Origin: JADGOV01 sp963814355 | GTDB lineage: Bacteria > Actinomycetota > Actinomycetes > JADGOV01 | DNA: 64,000 nt | Direction of reading: 5' to 3' | NCBI GenBank assembly: GCA_963814355.1 | Contig: CAWFCZ010000018.1 | Coordinates: 620,001-684,000, forward strand | Shown here: positions 28,643 to 38,071 of the stretch, one piece after another | How the letters are laid out: each line of letters begins with the position of its first letter | How positions within the stretch are numbered: the first letter of the stretch is position 1 | Program-made: the position numbers and the translations under genes | Notes under the pieces: generated by a model | Database searches by the model: none | Told to the model about the DNA's origin: nothing | The model's input: only the letters and a program-made list of their open reading frames with translations

Positions 28643-29275
28643 ATGGACGTCGCAACCTGGGACGCGCGGTACACCGGCAGCGACCTGGTCTGGGGAGCAA
28701 CACCGAACCTCTTCGTCGCCGCCGAGTTCCAGGGTTACCCGCCCGGTCGGGCGCTGGACATCGCCTGCGGCGAGGGCCGCAACGCGATCTGGCTGGCCAC
28801 ACGCGGCTGGAAGGCCACCGGGATCGATTTCTCCCGGGTGGGACTAGACCGCGCAGCCCATCTTGCCGCCGACGCGGGTGTCGCCGACCGGGTCGACTTC
28901 GTTGTCGGTGACGTGGTGGCGGGTCCGCTGCCTCCCGGGCCGTTCGACGCGGTCATCGTCGCCTACCTTCAGTTGCCCGCACCGCAGCGACGGGCAGCGC
29001 TGCGCCGCGCGGCGCAGGTCGTCGCACCGGGTGGGACGCTGCTCGTCGTCGGGCACGACACCACGAACCTCGTCGAGGGTGTCGGTGGGCCGCAGGATCC
29101 TGCGGTGCTCTTCACTCCGGAGGAGGTGCAGGCCGACCTCGCGGACCAGCCCGACCTCATAGCCGACAAGGCCGGGCGGGTGCGCCGGCCTGTGGCGACG
29201 CCGGACGGGGAACGGGCTGCGGTCGACGCGCTCGTGCGGGTCCGGCGGAGAACAGGCGGACGGAGCGGGCGATGA
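28643..29275 (+). CDS. Class I SAM-dependent methyltransferase
   Basis: A 210-residue Rossmann-fold methyltransferase. Motif I is ALDIACGEGRNAIWLATRGW, the post-I acidic loop ATGIDFS, and motif IV VIVAYLQLPA. N-terminal WDARYTGSDLVWG resembles the TehB/thiopurine methyltransferase-like group. The ribosome binding site GGGTGAAGG precedes ATG 28643. The substrate is unknown; tellurite or thiol methylation is only a family-level guess. It is intact, in contrast to neighbouring kdp genes, and is followed by a cupin gene on the same strand. Confidence 0.85.
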   Translation: MDVATWDARYTGSDLVWGATPNLFVAAEFQGYPPGRALDIACGEGRNAIWLATRGWKATGIDFSRVGLDRAAHLAADAGVADRVDFVVGDVVAGPLPPGPFDAVIVAYLQLPAPQRRAALRRAAQVVAPGGTLLVVGHDTTNLVEGVGGPQDPAVLFTPEEVQADLADQPDLIADKAGRVRRPVATPDGERAAVDALVRVRRRTGGRSGR

Positions 29276-29429
29276 CGTGCTGCGCCGCGGGGCTTGCCGC
29301 AGGCACGGCGAGGCTGTCCACGGCGATGCCGACGGGTCGCCGGGCACGGTCACGGTCCCGCTTCGACGACGCGAGCCGCCGGTGCTTCCCCGGTCGCACC
29401 GACCGCGTCGGAACATGCTGGAGGTAGCT

Positions 29430-29933
29430 GTGAACGTCTCCGGGCCGATGCCCATCGTTGCCGAGGCCTACCTCGATCGGCTCGTCGACGCCAATGCCCT
29501 GCCCTGGATCGAGCACGAGGTGCCGTTGGTTGGCGGGACGGGCACGCAGGCCGTGAAGCTGCTGCACGCTGATCCGGCGACCGGCGTCTACGCGATGCTC
29601 GCTCGTTATCCCAAGGGTCTAGTCATTCCCCGACATAAGCACCTGGCGCCAGCACATAGCTGGATCCTCCAGGGCGCCTGGCGCTTCGAGGAAAGCCGGC
29701 TGACCGCAACGTCTGGGTGCTACTCGTATGAGGAGCTGGGCGCGATCCACACGATGCTCATCGAGGAAGACACCGTCGCGTTCCACGTCATCGGTGGGCC
29801 GCTGGTCTTCCACGATCCGGATGGCGGCGTCCGTGAGATGTGGGACTGGGAAAGCACCCAGATCGCGTGGCGGCGGTCGCTTGCCGACGTTGGACTGGCG
29901 CCCACTGCCTGGCGGCCCGCACCCCGCGGCTGA
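29430..29933 (+). CDS. Cupin-domain protein (ChrR/dioxygenase-like)
   Basis: A 167-residue cupin. Metal-binding region LVIPRHKHLAPAHSWILQGA supplies two His plus a later His, followed by WRFEESRL and the second cupin motif VAFHVIGGPLVFHDPDG. It resembles the 2,4'-dihydroxyacetophenone dioxygenase/ChrR-like cupins. GTG 29430 has GGAGG at 29420-29424; ATG 29415 and a longer frame are alternatives. The reaction cannot be assigned. Confidence 0.75.
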   Translation: MNVSGPMPIVAEAYLDRLVDANALPWIEHEVPLVGGTGTQAVKLLHADPATGVYAMLARYPKGLVIPRHKHLAPAHSWILQGAWRFEESRLTATSGCYSYEELGAIHTMLIEEDTVAFHVIGGPLVFHDPDGGVREMWDWESTQIAWRRSLADVGLAPTAWRPAPRG

Positions 29934-30264
29934 CGCGACGATACGAGGGGCCTCCGCTCCCGGTCATTCCGGCCGAGATGCTTGATGAGGTCGAGTTCGG
30001 GCCGCCCGATGACCACCTTCCGGCGCGACGTCATACCACGCACGTCGTCCGCCGAGGGCGCTGGGACCCGGAATGGCGCACCCCTGGACATCGGTGTGGA
30101 TTTCGTCGACGGGGGCTGGTCGCCGTTGCAGCACCAGTCGTGACGCGGCCCCGGCGTCGCGCTCATTCGGTGGCCACCACCGGTTAAATCTCGTGACCGT
30201 CCCGGGCAGGTCTCACGACCGCCCATTGGGCGGATTCTGGTGGCCCTTGACAGACGCCCCGGCT
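29934..30264. other. Convergent intergenic region with a short hairpin
   Basis: 331 bp between the cupin and hydrolase stops. CCGCCC-ATT-GGGCGG at 30219-30233 can form a tight stem-loop that may serve as a shared terminator, but no T-run follows. Nothing else was recognised. Confidence 0.4.
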
Positions 30265-31518
30265 TCAGTAGCCGACTGTCCGGTAGCTCACCCGAGGCAG
30301 CGCGGGGCCGCCAGGTGACAGCGCAGTCCTGGCTTTTGACTCGTCTGCGAGCTCGGTGAGCAGGAAGGCCGTGACGTAATGCTTGATCACGGCGCGCGCC
30401 CGCGTGCGGTCCCACGCGGGGTCGTCGGAGAAGCCCATCGGAACGAGGGCCGTGATCCGGCGCAGGCGGTCGCAGCGACCCGAGAACACGAAGTGCTCGG
30501 CACCGTCGAGGCCGACCTCAACCTTGCGGATGCTGGATGCCCCTTCATACGCGAGCCGGGTGCTCCAGTCGTACGGCGAGTCGTCGTCGGCGGTGCCTCC
30601 AATGACCAGCAGTGGTGCGGTGAGGGACGCGAGTCCGGGCTCGCCGAACATCGCGGCGTCGCCTGCCAGCGACACCACGGCGTCGACCGGCCTTGGGCCG
30701 GCGACGGTCCCACGTGCGTTGGCGGCGACGACCTGGTCGAACCGCGGCTCCAGGGCGTCGCAGAGGAAGCCGATCGGGTTGTCGTCCTCACGGGCGGTGG
30801 CGCAGCCGGCGGTGAAGGCGTCGGCATCCAGGCGGGCGCCACCGGAGGCGAGCGCGGTGTAGCCGCCGTAGGAATGGCCCACGACGGCCACGGTCCCGGG
30901 GTCCACGAGACCGGCGAGGGCCCCAGCGGAATGGGCCTCGGACTCGACGTACGCCCGGGTCTGCGCGATGTCGTCGACGCGGTCGATCGCCGCGCGCCAG
31001 AGGGTCCGCGGGTCGAAGGTCTCCTCGTGTTGCGGCGCGACCACGACCATCCCGTGGGAGGCGAGGTGCTCGGCCAGCCAGGCGTAGCTGCCGGGCGTGA
31101 TCGCGAACCCGGACGAGAGCACCACCAGCGGGTAGGGGCCTTCGACGACGTCGGGTGCGGCGCCGAGCCGGCCGACCCCCTCGTAGGTGGCCAGTGCGGT
31201 CGACACGCTCGGGCCGAGCACGGTCAGCGCGTAGGAGTAGGTCATCGGGGACTCTGAGGCGGCCGACGCCGTCGCCGGGTACCACACGCTCATCTTGAGT
31301 GGGGCGCCTTGTTCGGGTCCGATCCGGCGGACGCCGACGGGATGGTCCCCAGGAGCAGCATGACTCAGCCTGGAGTACGTCGACCCGGCCGCGACGAGGT
31401 CGGGGGTGGTGAACCCGAACAAGTAGGCACCAGCCTGCGCCACGAGCCCCGCGAGCACGAGACCGACGAGGCTCGCGACGAGAATGGCCTTGGCGATGGT
31501 GCGGCGGACGGCGTTCAC
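30265..31518 (-). CDS. Alpha/beta hydrolase (PAF-acetylhydrolase/dienelactone type)
   Basis: A 417-residue hydrolase with one N-terminal membrane anchor (AILVASLVGLVLAGLVAQAG). The serine nucleophile is in VAVVGHSYGGYTALASGG, the acid in VIGGTADDDSPYDWS, and the His in GAEHFVFSGRC. GTG 31518 is chosen because AGGAGGT lies 8-9 nt upstream and the protein begins VNAVRRTIAKAI. The same frame continues upstream into a truncated DUF4386 gene with no stop, so a fused product would also be readable. Confidence 0.82.
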   Translation of the reverse strand: MNAVRRTIAKAILVASLVGLVLAGLVAQAGAYLFGFTTPDLVAAGSTYSRLSHAAPGDHPVGVRRIGPEQGAPLKMSVWYPATASAASESPMTYSYALTVLGPSVSTALATYEGVGRLGAAPDVVEGPYPLVVLSSGFAITPGSYAWLAEHLASHGMVVVAPQHEETFDPRTLWRAAIDRVDDIAQTRAYVESEAHSAGALAGLVDPGTVAVVGHSYGGYTALASGGARLDADAFTAGCATAREDDNPIGFLCDALEPRFDQVVAANARGTVAGPRPVDAVVSLAGDAAMFGEPGLASLTAPLLVIGGTADDDSPYDWSTRLAYEGASSIRKVEVGLDGAEHFVFSGRCDRLRRITALVPMGFSDDPAWDRTRARAVIKHYVTAFLLTELADESKARTALSPGGPALPRVSYRTVGY

Positions 31519-32172
31519 GGCGGGCACCTCCTGACGAAGCGCGGGCTCAGATCCGGGCGTGCTCTGCACGAAATGGCCGACGCCCGCTAGGGCGAGCAGG
31601 ATTCCGGGCAGCCGGGGCAGGAAGCCTGAGCGGTGGACGAGCCATCCGGTGAGCACCAGGGACAGCGCGAAGAAGAAGCCCCAGACGAGCACGATGTCGT
31701 CGTTCGCCTCCTGGAAGAGCAGCGCGAGGCCATCGCGTTGGTCGGCCTCGAATGCCGCGAGGTAGCCCGGGTTGGAGACGACCAGCAGGGTGACGACACT
31801 GGTGACCAGGCAGCCGGCGGCCATCACGACAGCCTCGGCCACCCGTGCCAACGAGGCGGCAAGTGACATCGGCCGGCTGACTGGTCGCAGCAGGGCGTAG
31901 AGGACGGCGGCCAGTACGATCTCGACCAGCACGATCGTGGCCTCACCGGCCATCCCCCAGCGGAACAGGGTTTCCTGGGCACGGATGTTGTCGGCGGTGG
32001 CCGCGGCATCGCCGGGAACGACCAGACTCGACCGGACCAACGTCGACATCGGGTAGACCACGAAGATGGCGAGGTAGAGGCTGCCGGCCAGCTTGGTCAA
32101 ACGGCGCAGCGGCGGGCGCTCCTGCGACGTCGGGATGACGGCGGTAGGCGTTGATGTAGTGGTGGCGGTCAT
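31519..32172 (-). pseudogene. DUF4386 membrane protein, 3'-truncated, run-on into hydrolase
   Basis: Starts MTATTTSTPTAVIPTSQERP after AGGAAAAACC. LTKLAGSLYLAIFVVYPMST, a six-helix hydrophobic pattern, and TGWLVHRSGFLPRLPGILLA identify DUF4386. After GVGHFV the family sequence stops and the frame reads straight into the hydrolase, so the last helix and stop codon have been lost, apparently by deletion. It may still be translated as a tandem fusion. Confidence 0.7.
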
Positions 32173-32239
32173 GGTTTTTCCTGGGGCTATTGGATGGACA
32201 GGTCCTCTCCTCGACTGTCGCGTTTGTTCATGTGCATTC

Positions 32240-32545
32240 CTCTCCTCTGAAATGGCTCGTGGATCGCGTGGCCTCCTCACCAACAGCACGCTGGGGGCCC
32301 GGGGGATGTACCGGGACCGGTAGAACACCACCCCGAGTAGCACCAGGTGGATGCCGACGAAGCCGAGAGCGGCGAGGAAGCCAGCGCTGAAGGCTGACCG
32401 GGGCATGGATCAGGTAGAGCGTCACGGAGAGCGCGACGTCCACGGCCACGATCACGAGCCAGGCGATCAGGCTGAGATTGAACTGGGCGCGGGAGCCGGC
32501 GATGTTGTCGGCGGTTGCCGCGGCGTCAGGCGGGACTGGTAGTCG
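32240..32545 (-). pseudogene. Second DUF4386 remnant with internal deletion
   Basis: PDAAATADNIAGSRAQFNLS and LVIVAVDVALSVTLYLI in one frame are followed by FLAALGFVGIHLVLLGVVFY and RSRYIPRA in another. These are the early and late parts of a DUF4386 protein with the middle missing. It lies directly upstream of a better-preserved paralogue, suggesting an original tandem pair. Confidence 0.6.
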
Positions 32546-32548
32546 CAG

Positions 32549-33289
32549 TCATGCGGGATGCCGCGCTCTGGTGTGAGCCAGCGCGGACGGACTGTGACGG
32601 CCGACGATCGCCGGGGCTTCCTGCACCAGCTCGTCGTCGTCGATGGCCTCGACCATGAACAGCGCGAAGTCGACACGCCGGGTCAGGTTGCTGGCCAGTG
32701 CGGGGTCGCCGACGTGCCGGCGCCAGACCGGGAGCCCCTCGCTCTCACCCTCCTCGACGTCGCTGCAGCGCACCACGGTCCACCGACGTTCGCTCGCGAA
32801 GACCCGCCGGCAGGCCTCAACCTGGTCGTCGAGGTCCACCATCCGAGCCAGCCTGGCCAGCCGACCGAAGACCGCGCCGAAGACCCGCAGCTTCCAGGGA
32901 TACACGTCCTTGCCGTCGCGGGTGATGTGCCAGCCGCAGGAGAAGATCAGCCGGGCGTCGGCATCGGCGAGATCGAGCACCGCCTGGGCCGTACCGGAGG
33001 CGTAGTGCTGCATGCCCCACGGCGCCAGCACGGTGAGCACCGCGTCGCAGCCGGCCACGGCGCGACCGATGACGTCGCGGTCGTCTGTCCGGCCCGGCAC
33101 CACGGTGATCCGGTCGCCGAAGTCGGCGAGCTTCTCCACGCTCTCTTCCCGGCAGACGCCAACGACTCGGTGGCCGCGGTCGAGGCAGTTGCGCACCAGG
33201 TAACGGCCCAGCTTTCCGGAGGCCCCCACGATGCAGACCGTGCGAGGGCTGGTCGATTCGTGCGTCTCCCGGTTCGGGGGCGTCGTCAT
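32549..33289 (-). CDS. NAD(P)-binding reductase (NmrA/SDR-like)
   Basis: A 246-residue Rossmann protein. Nucleotide loop VCIVGASGKLGRYLV is near the N-terminus; later blocks are RGHRVVGVCRE, VVPGRTDDRDVIGRAVAGCD and VLTVLAPWG. It lacks the classical SDR YxxxK pair, so it fits the atypical NAD(P)H-binding (NmrA-like) group, which includes redox sensors as well as enzymes. The start overlaps the stop of the small membrane protein gene upstream (ATGA), so the two are co-translated. Confidence 0.82.
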   Translation of the reverse strand: MTTPPNRETHESTSPRTVCIVGASGKLGRYLVRNCLDRGHRVVGVCREESVEKLADFGDRITVVPGRTDDRDVIGRAVAGCDAVLTVLAPWGMQHYASGTAQAVLDLADADARLIFSCGWHITRDGKDVYPWKLRVFGAVFGRLARLARMVDLDDQVEACRRVFASERRWTVVRCSDVEEGESEGLPVWRRHVGDPALASNLTRRVDFALFMVEAIDDDELVQEAPAIVGRHSPSALAHTRARHPA

Positions 33290-33609
33290 GTGTCGCTCCC
33301 GACCTGTCCGTTGGCGCAGAGCAGGACGAGACCGGCCCAGATGTACCAGGCGATGACGCCGAGCCCGAAGAGCGTGGCGGGGTGACTATCCAGTTGGAAG
33401 GCCAGCGACTCGGCGGGATCCCCCCGCGTGCCGGTGAAGCCCGCGGGCGCCAGGTGGGCCACCGCCACACCGAAGCCGATCACGTAGGTGACGGTCTCCA
33501 CAAGCGAGGGCCAGCCACCGGCTCGCTGCGCGGCCCGCGGGCGGTCCGTCGGCGTCCGGCCCGTGTGCACGGGAGTTGGTGCAGTGACAGTCAGATCGGG
33601 AGCGGTCAT
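33286..33609 (-). CDS. Small membrane protein, unknown function
   Basis: A 107-residue protein from ATG 33609 with GAAGGAGG just upstream. It has a disordered N-terminus (TAPTPVHTGRTPTDRPRA) and then two hydrophobic helices: SLVETVTYVIGFGVAVAHLA and ATLFGLGVIAWYIWAGLVLL. No family recognised. It is coupled to the NmrA-type reductase downstream by a 4-base overlap, suggesting the two act together. Confidence 0.65.
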   Translation of the reverse strand: MTAPDLTVTAPTPVHTGRTPTDRPRAAQRAGGWPSLVETVTYVIGFGVAVAHLAPAGFTGTRGDPAESLAFQLDSHPATLFGLGVIAWYIWAGLVLLCANGQVGSDT

Positions 33610-33785
33610 GGGCCTCCTTCGATGAGCGGTGGGGAAAGCCGTGCATGTCCGAGTCTTGATGACGGTGGGTCGGTTGCCCATCGGGGCGCCACCTCAATTT
33701 CGTCGCAGCATGCGGTCGCGGGTGGTGTGTGGATGGGGTGGAGGCTGCATTGCGCGGGGCACATGGCGTGAGCGAGGCTGGATCA

Positions 33786-34839
33786 GTGAGCGCTTTCTTA
33801 ACGCGCCCAGCGCTGGGCGCGAAAACCCATCGTCCGAACTGGGTGCGCCCAGCATCGTGGGGGCCATCGCTGTACATGCGCGTGGTTCTCGTCAACAGCT
33901 CCGTCCTGCTGCTGGCCGTCCTCGCCTTGGTCGTCACGCCGGTGACGGTGTCGTTCCCGATCGCGACCGAGCAGGGCCTGGTGCTGACGGTCGGGGCGGT
34001 GGTCATCGCCACCGCGAATGCGGTGCTGCTGCGTCTCAACTTCCGTGGACTCCGGGCAGTGGTTCGCCGCATGGAGACGATCGACGTGCTGAGACCCGAG
34101 GAGCTCCTGCCGGAGACCGGCGGCCCCGAGGCGAAATCGCTCATCGTCGGCTTCAACACGATGCTGGACCGTCTCGAGACCGAACGCCGGACGAGCGCCC
34201 GGCGGACGCTCAACGCCATCGAGAGCGACGCCGACGGATCGGTCGCGAGCCGCACGACGAGATCGGCCAGCGCCTGACCGGAACGCTGCTGGAACTGCAA
34301 CGCCTGGCAGATGACCTACCTGAGCCGTTCAAGTCCGAGGTCGGGTCCATCCGGGAACAGCAACGTGCGACGCTGGACGAAGTCGGTGCCCTCGCGTGCA
34401 GATGCGCCCAGCCCTCCTGGACGACCTCGGGCTGCTCAGCGCGGTCGACGCTCTGGCCGAATCGCTGGACGAACAATCCGTCCGGATCGAGACGTCGCTC
34501 CCTCGTGGCCTGAGCGCGCTTCCTCCGGATCTGGAGCTGGTCGTCTACCGCATCGCGCAGGAGGCGCTGACCAATGCGGTACGCCCCGCGGGGGCGTCCC
34601 GCATCGAGCTCGAACTTGAGGTGCGCGCCGGCCGGCTGACATTGCGGGTGACTGATGACGGCACCGGCTTGTCCGCCGCGACGTCGGAAGGACCTGGGAT
34701 CCGGGGGATGCGCGAGCGAGCTCTCCTCGTCGGGGGTCGCCTGCACATTGGCCCGGCCGCAGCCGCGCGGCGACCCGGGCATCGAGGCACCACCGTCCGG
34801 CTCGACATTGCGGACCTCACCCCGGTCGCCCCCCGATGA
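33786..34839 (+). pseudogene. NarL-type sensor histidine kinase, two frameshifts
   Basis: A membrane segment (VVLVNSSVLLLAVLALVVTP) and HAMP-like linker (RRMETIDVLRPEELLPETGG) are in one frame. The HisKA_3 H-box SREPHDEIGQRLTGTLLELQ is in a second frame from about 34240. The ATPase domain (ELVVYRIAQEALTNAVR, TDDGTGLS, GPGIRGMRERALLVGG) is in a third from about 34395. The Asn box is intact; the H-box has EPHDEIG where EXHDELG is usual. The start is uncertain. It overlaps the response regulator gene by 4 bases. Confidence 0.8.
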
Positions 34840-35551
34840 CCGATTCCGGCGTGGCGCGGGTGCTGATCGCCGATGACCATGCCGTCGTCCGGGCGGGTCT
34901 CAGGGCGCTGATCGATCGGGAACCGGATCTCGAGGTCGTGGCCGAAGCCGCTGACGGACGCCAAGCCCTGCAGATGGGCATGAGTGAGGATCTCGATCTC
35001 GCCATCCTCGACATTGCCATGCCGGGCCTGACCGGCTTGCAGGCCACCCGCGAGATCCGCCGCAGACGCGAGCTGCCGATCCTCATCCTCTCGATGTACG
35101 ACCGTGAGCAGTACTTCTTTGAGGCGGTCGCGGCGGGCGCCGCAGGGTACGTGCTCAAGCGCCAGGGCGACCAGGACATCGTCGAAGCTTGCCGAGCCGC
35201 TATCGGCGGCGAGCCCTTCGTCTATCCCAACGCCCTCAGCGCCCTCATGCGCCGGTACCTCGCCCTGGTCGACCACGGCCAGGACCCAGGTGCCGGACCT
35301 CTCACAGCCCGGGAGACCGAGGTCGTCAAGCTCATCGCGGAGGGGCACAGCTCCCAGGAGATCGCCGACTCTTGTGCATCAGCCTCAAGACGGTGGACCG
35401 GCACCGGACCAACCTGCTCGAGAAGCTCAACATGAACGACCGGGTCCAGGTCACCCGCTACGCCATCCGAGCCGGCTTGGTCGAACCATGCGTGCGCCGG
35501 CACGGCCTTGCTCGCGGTTCGTCGTCCAAACAGCGATCGATTCAATCTTGA
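34836..35551 (+). pseudogene. NarL/LuxR response regulator, frameshifted in the HTH
   Basis: The receiver is intact: RVLIADDHAVVRAGLRALID, phospho-Asp in LAILDIAMPGLTGLQAT, and Lys in GYVLKRQGDQD. The DNA-binding half starts LTARETEVVKLIAEGHSSQE, then breaks near 35370; LCISLKTVDRHRTNLLEKLN continues in another frame to 35551. The partner of the preceding kinase, forming a DevR/NarL-type pair that is now non-functional for DNA binding unless the frame is corrected. Confidence 0.82.
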
Positions 35552-35765
35552 ACGTACCGACCGCACCCCACGAGCCCGACTGAGCAGCGTTTCCCCAGGT
35601 GAGCCGTGGAAGGTAGGCCTCCTCCTGACTGTCTCCGCACTCAGGCACTGGCTTCGACTGCCGATGTCGACGGCCATATCCAGTCGATGCCTGGGCCGCC
35701 GTTCGCCGAGGATTCCCGTGGACGCTCGCAATCTCTGAGAGCGTGCACCGTCCTGGCCAACCTGG

Positions 35766-37121
35766 TCAGCCTGCGCCGGCAACCGGCCCCGCATCGGCGA
35801 TCTTGGCGTTTAGGTCCTGTAGGGCCGCGAGGTAGATCTCGGAGAAGGTGGGGAAAGGCTGGATCGTGTCCAGCAGAACGCTGAGGCTGATCTCGGCGCG
35901 GATCGCGAGCGTGGCCTGCTGGAGCCATTCGCCTGCCTCCGGTCCGATTGCATAGGCGCCAGTCAGGCGAGCCCCATCGCTGAGCAGGGTGAGGAACCCG
36001 TCGGACTCGGCGTAATCGTGCATGTACGTCGCCGTCTTCGCGACATCGGCGAGTCTGGCTGAGCCGGCGAAGGGCGCCGCCGTCGCACCCACGGCGGCGG
36101 CAGCCGGGTCTGTGAACACCACCCGTGGGACTGAGTCGTAGTTGGCCGTGACGGGATCGCCCAGGATGTTCGCGGCGACGACCCGGCCCTGGTACTTCCC
36201 GACGTGGGTCAGCGGCCAGATACCGGTCACGTCGCCGATGGCCCACAGCCGGTCGCCCGCGCGAAGGTGTCCGTCTACCGGTATCCCTTGCTGAGTGGGC
36301 ATGACCCCCACCGTCTCCAGCCCGATCCCCTCGGTCCGAGGACGTCGTCCGGTAGCGACGAGCAGGCGGTCGCCGCGGAGCTCGCGGCCGTCGTCCAGAA
36401 CCAGCACGTAGTCGCCCCGCTCGCGGCGAGCACCAGTCGACTGGACGGCGAGGACGACGTCGATCCCGTCGCCCCGGAGCACGTCACTCAACGCCTCGCC
36501 AAGCTTTTGCGGCTCACGCGCCAGAAGGCGGTCGGCGCCCTCGACAAGGGTGACCTCGCCACCGAGCCGCTGGACCGCCTGGGCCATCTCGACGCCGACC
36601 GGGCCGCCCCCGAGCACCAACAGTCGCCCCGGTACCTCGGTCATGGCAGTTGCCTCGCGGTTTGTCCACAGGCCGTCGAGCTCGCGAAGCCCAGGGATCG
36701 GTGGGATGGCGGGATCCGACCCGGTTGCGAGCACCACGTGGCGCGCCCTGTAGCCGACACCGTCGACGTCGACGGCACCGGGCCCAGCCAGGCGGCCTCG
36801 GCCCCGGATCAGGTCGATGCCATGGTCACGAAGCCACGTCTCCTGGCCGGAGTCGGAGTGACCGGACACCATGAAGTCCCGCCAGGCGAGAGCGGCGGGC
36901 ACGTCGACCTCAGCGGTCGCTGCCGCCTGCCGCGCGGCGTGGACCGCCTCGCCGGGCCGCAGCAACGACTTGGACGGGATGCAGGCCCAGTACGAGCACT
37001 CCCCACCCACGAGCTCGCGCTCGACCACTGCCACCCGCAGGCCACCGGCAGCCAGCGCGCCGGCGCAGTGCTCGCCCGGTGAACCTGCGCCGACGATGAT
37101 CACGTCGTAGTCGGCGTTCAT
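35766..37121 (-). CDS. FAD-dependent pyridine nucleotide-disulfide-type oxidoreductase
   Basis: A 451-residue flavoprotein of the dihydrolipoamide dehydrogenase/mercuric reductase superfamily. FAD motif YDVIIVGAGSPGEHCAGAL is followed by the redox pair GGECSYWACIPSKSLLR (C-X4-C), the NAD(P) motif LLVLGGGPVGVEMAQAVQRL, and LWAIGDVTGIWPLTHVGKYQ. The C-terminal HxHP catalytic motif of true lipoamide dehydrogenases is replaced by IQPFPTFSE, so the physiological substrate is probably another thiol or metal. ATG 37121 gives the family start. Intact. Confidence 0.85.
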   Translation of the reverse strand: MNADYDVIIVGAGSPGEHCAGALAAGGLRVAVVERELVGGECSYWACIPSKSLLRPGEAVHAARQAAATAEVDVPAALAWRDFMVSGHSDSGQETWLRDHGIDLIRGRGRLAGPGAVDVDGVGYRARHVVLATGSDPAIPPIPGLRELDGLWTNREATAMTEVPGRLLVLGGGPVGVEMAQAVQRLGGEVTLVEGADRLLAREPQKLGEALSDVLRGDGIDVVLAVQSTGARRERGDYVLVLDDGRELRGDRLLVATGRRPRTEGIGLETVGVMPTQQGIPVDGHLRAGDRLWAIGDVTGIWPLTHVGKYQGRVVAANILGDPVTANYDSVPRVVFTDPAAAAVGATAAPFAGSARLADVAKTATYMHDYAESDGFLTLLSDGARLTGAYAIGPEAGEWLQQATLAIRAEISLSVLLDTIQPFPTFSEIYLAALQDLNAKIADAGPVAGAG

Positions 37122-37429
37122 GCTGGCACGACCCGGCCGGACGTGGCCGTAGTCTTCGCGTTGCGCTTCCGGACACTCGTCATGACGGCCCTCCTCACAT
37201 AGATTGAGTTCTGAACGATCCCGACCTGCTACGGGACCGCTGCGTTTCGCGCCCGAGTATGCCCCTGGTTCGGGTCGACGAACTGGCCTCACCAGGGTCT
37301 TCCCCTGGCGCGAGCGGGCGGTCCCACCGCAAGGTGGAACTGCACCACCAGCTTGGGGGCCGATCGCACCCAGAGGAAGAGAGCACGCCGCGGGAGGTCG
37401 CTGGCGTGCGCACGAGAAGGGATGTCAGC
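37122..37429. other. Divergent promoter region
   Basis: 308 bp between two divergent redox genes. A small dyad TCCCG-N8-CGGGA lies at 37219-37236 and could be an operator, although such dyads are common at this GC content. No gene recognised. Confidence 0.35.
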
Positions 37430-38071
37430 ATGGAGTACCTCGTGACGATGACCACCCGCGTTCCGGACGGCACCTCGGAGGCATCGGTTCGGGACATCCG
37501 GATCCGCGAGGCCGCTCGATCGGGCGAACTCGCTGCGCAGGGGCACCTGCTGCGTCTGTGGCGTCCGCCGGTGCGGCCGGGCGAATGGCGCACTCTCGGC
37601 CTGTTCGCAGCTGACGACGACGCCGCGCTCGACAAGGACCTCGCCTCGATGCCGCTGAGAGTGTGGCGGACCGATGAGGTGACGCCGCTGACGCCCCACC
37701 CGAATGACCCGCCAGCTCGACGTCGCCTGCCGGGGTCACCGGCACCGGAGGGCGGGGGCACCGAGTTCCTGACCACGTGGGTCCTCGACATCCCGGCGAG
37801 CACCCCCACCGACACTGTCGACGCCACGACCGTGCACGAGGCCGAGCGCGCACACCACCTGGCCGAGCGGGGCTACCTCCTGCGGCTGTGGCGGCTCCCG
37901 GGTGAGGGTCGAGCACTGGGTCTGTGGCGAGCCCGGGACTCCGCCGAGCTGCAAGCCCTGCTCGCGTCGCTGCCGATGAATGCGTGGCTACGGGTGCAGA
38001 CGACACCACTCGCCCCGCACCCCAGCGACCCGCCGACCACGAGTCGCCCGACCAGGGAGGTCGGTTCGTGA
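37430..38071 (+). CDS. Tandem muconolactone-isomerase-like domain protein
   Basis: A 213-residue protein made of two similar about 90-residue units. Unit 1: MEYLVTMTTRVPDGTSEASV, GHLLRLWRPP, PLRVWRTDEVTPLTPHPNDP. Unit 2: TEFLTTWVLDIPASTPTDTV, GYLLRLWRLP, PMNAWLRVQTTPLAPHPSDP. Each resembles muconolactone delta-isomerase (MIase), a small ferredoxin-like-fold enzyme of aromatic degradation that is normally a single domain. ATG 37430 follows a GAAGGGA site. The stop overlaps the SDR start, so the two are co-translated. The actual reaction is unknown. Confidence 0.8.
   Translation: MEYLVTMTTRVPDGTSEASVRDIRIREAARSGELAAQGHLLRLWRPPVRPGEWRTLGLFAADDDAALDKDLASMPLRVWRTDEVTPLTPHPNDPPARRRLPGSPAPEGGGTEFLTTWVLDIPASTPTDTVDATTVHEAERAHHLAERGYLLRLWRLPGEGRALGLWRARDSAELQALLASLPMNAWLRVQTTPLAPHPSDPPTTSRPTREVGS

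Noticed and set aside
37219..37236. DosR-like operator (TCCCG-N8-CGGGA)
   Set aside because: It does not match the GGGAC-N4-GTCCC core spacing and is expected by chance at this GC content.
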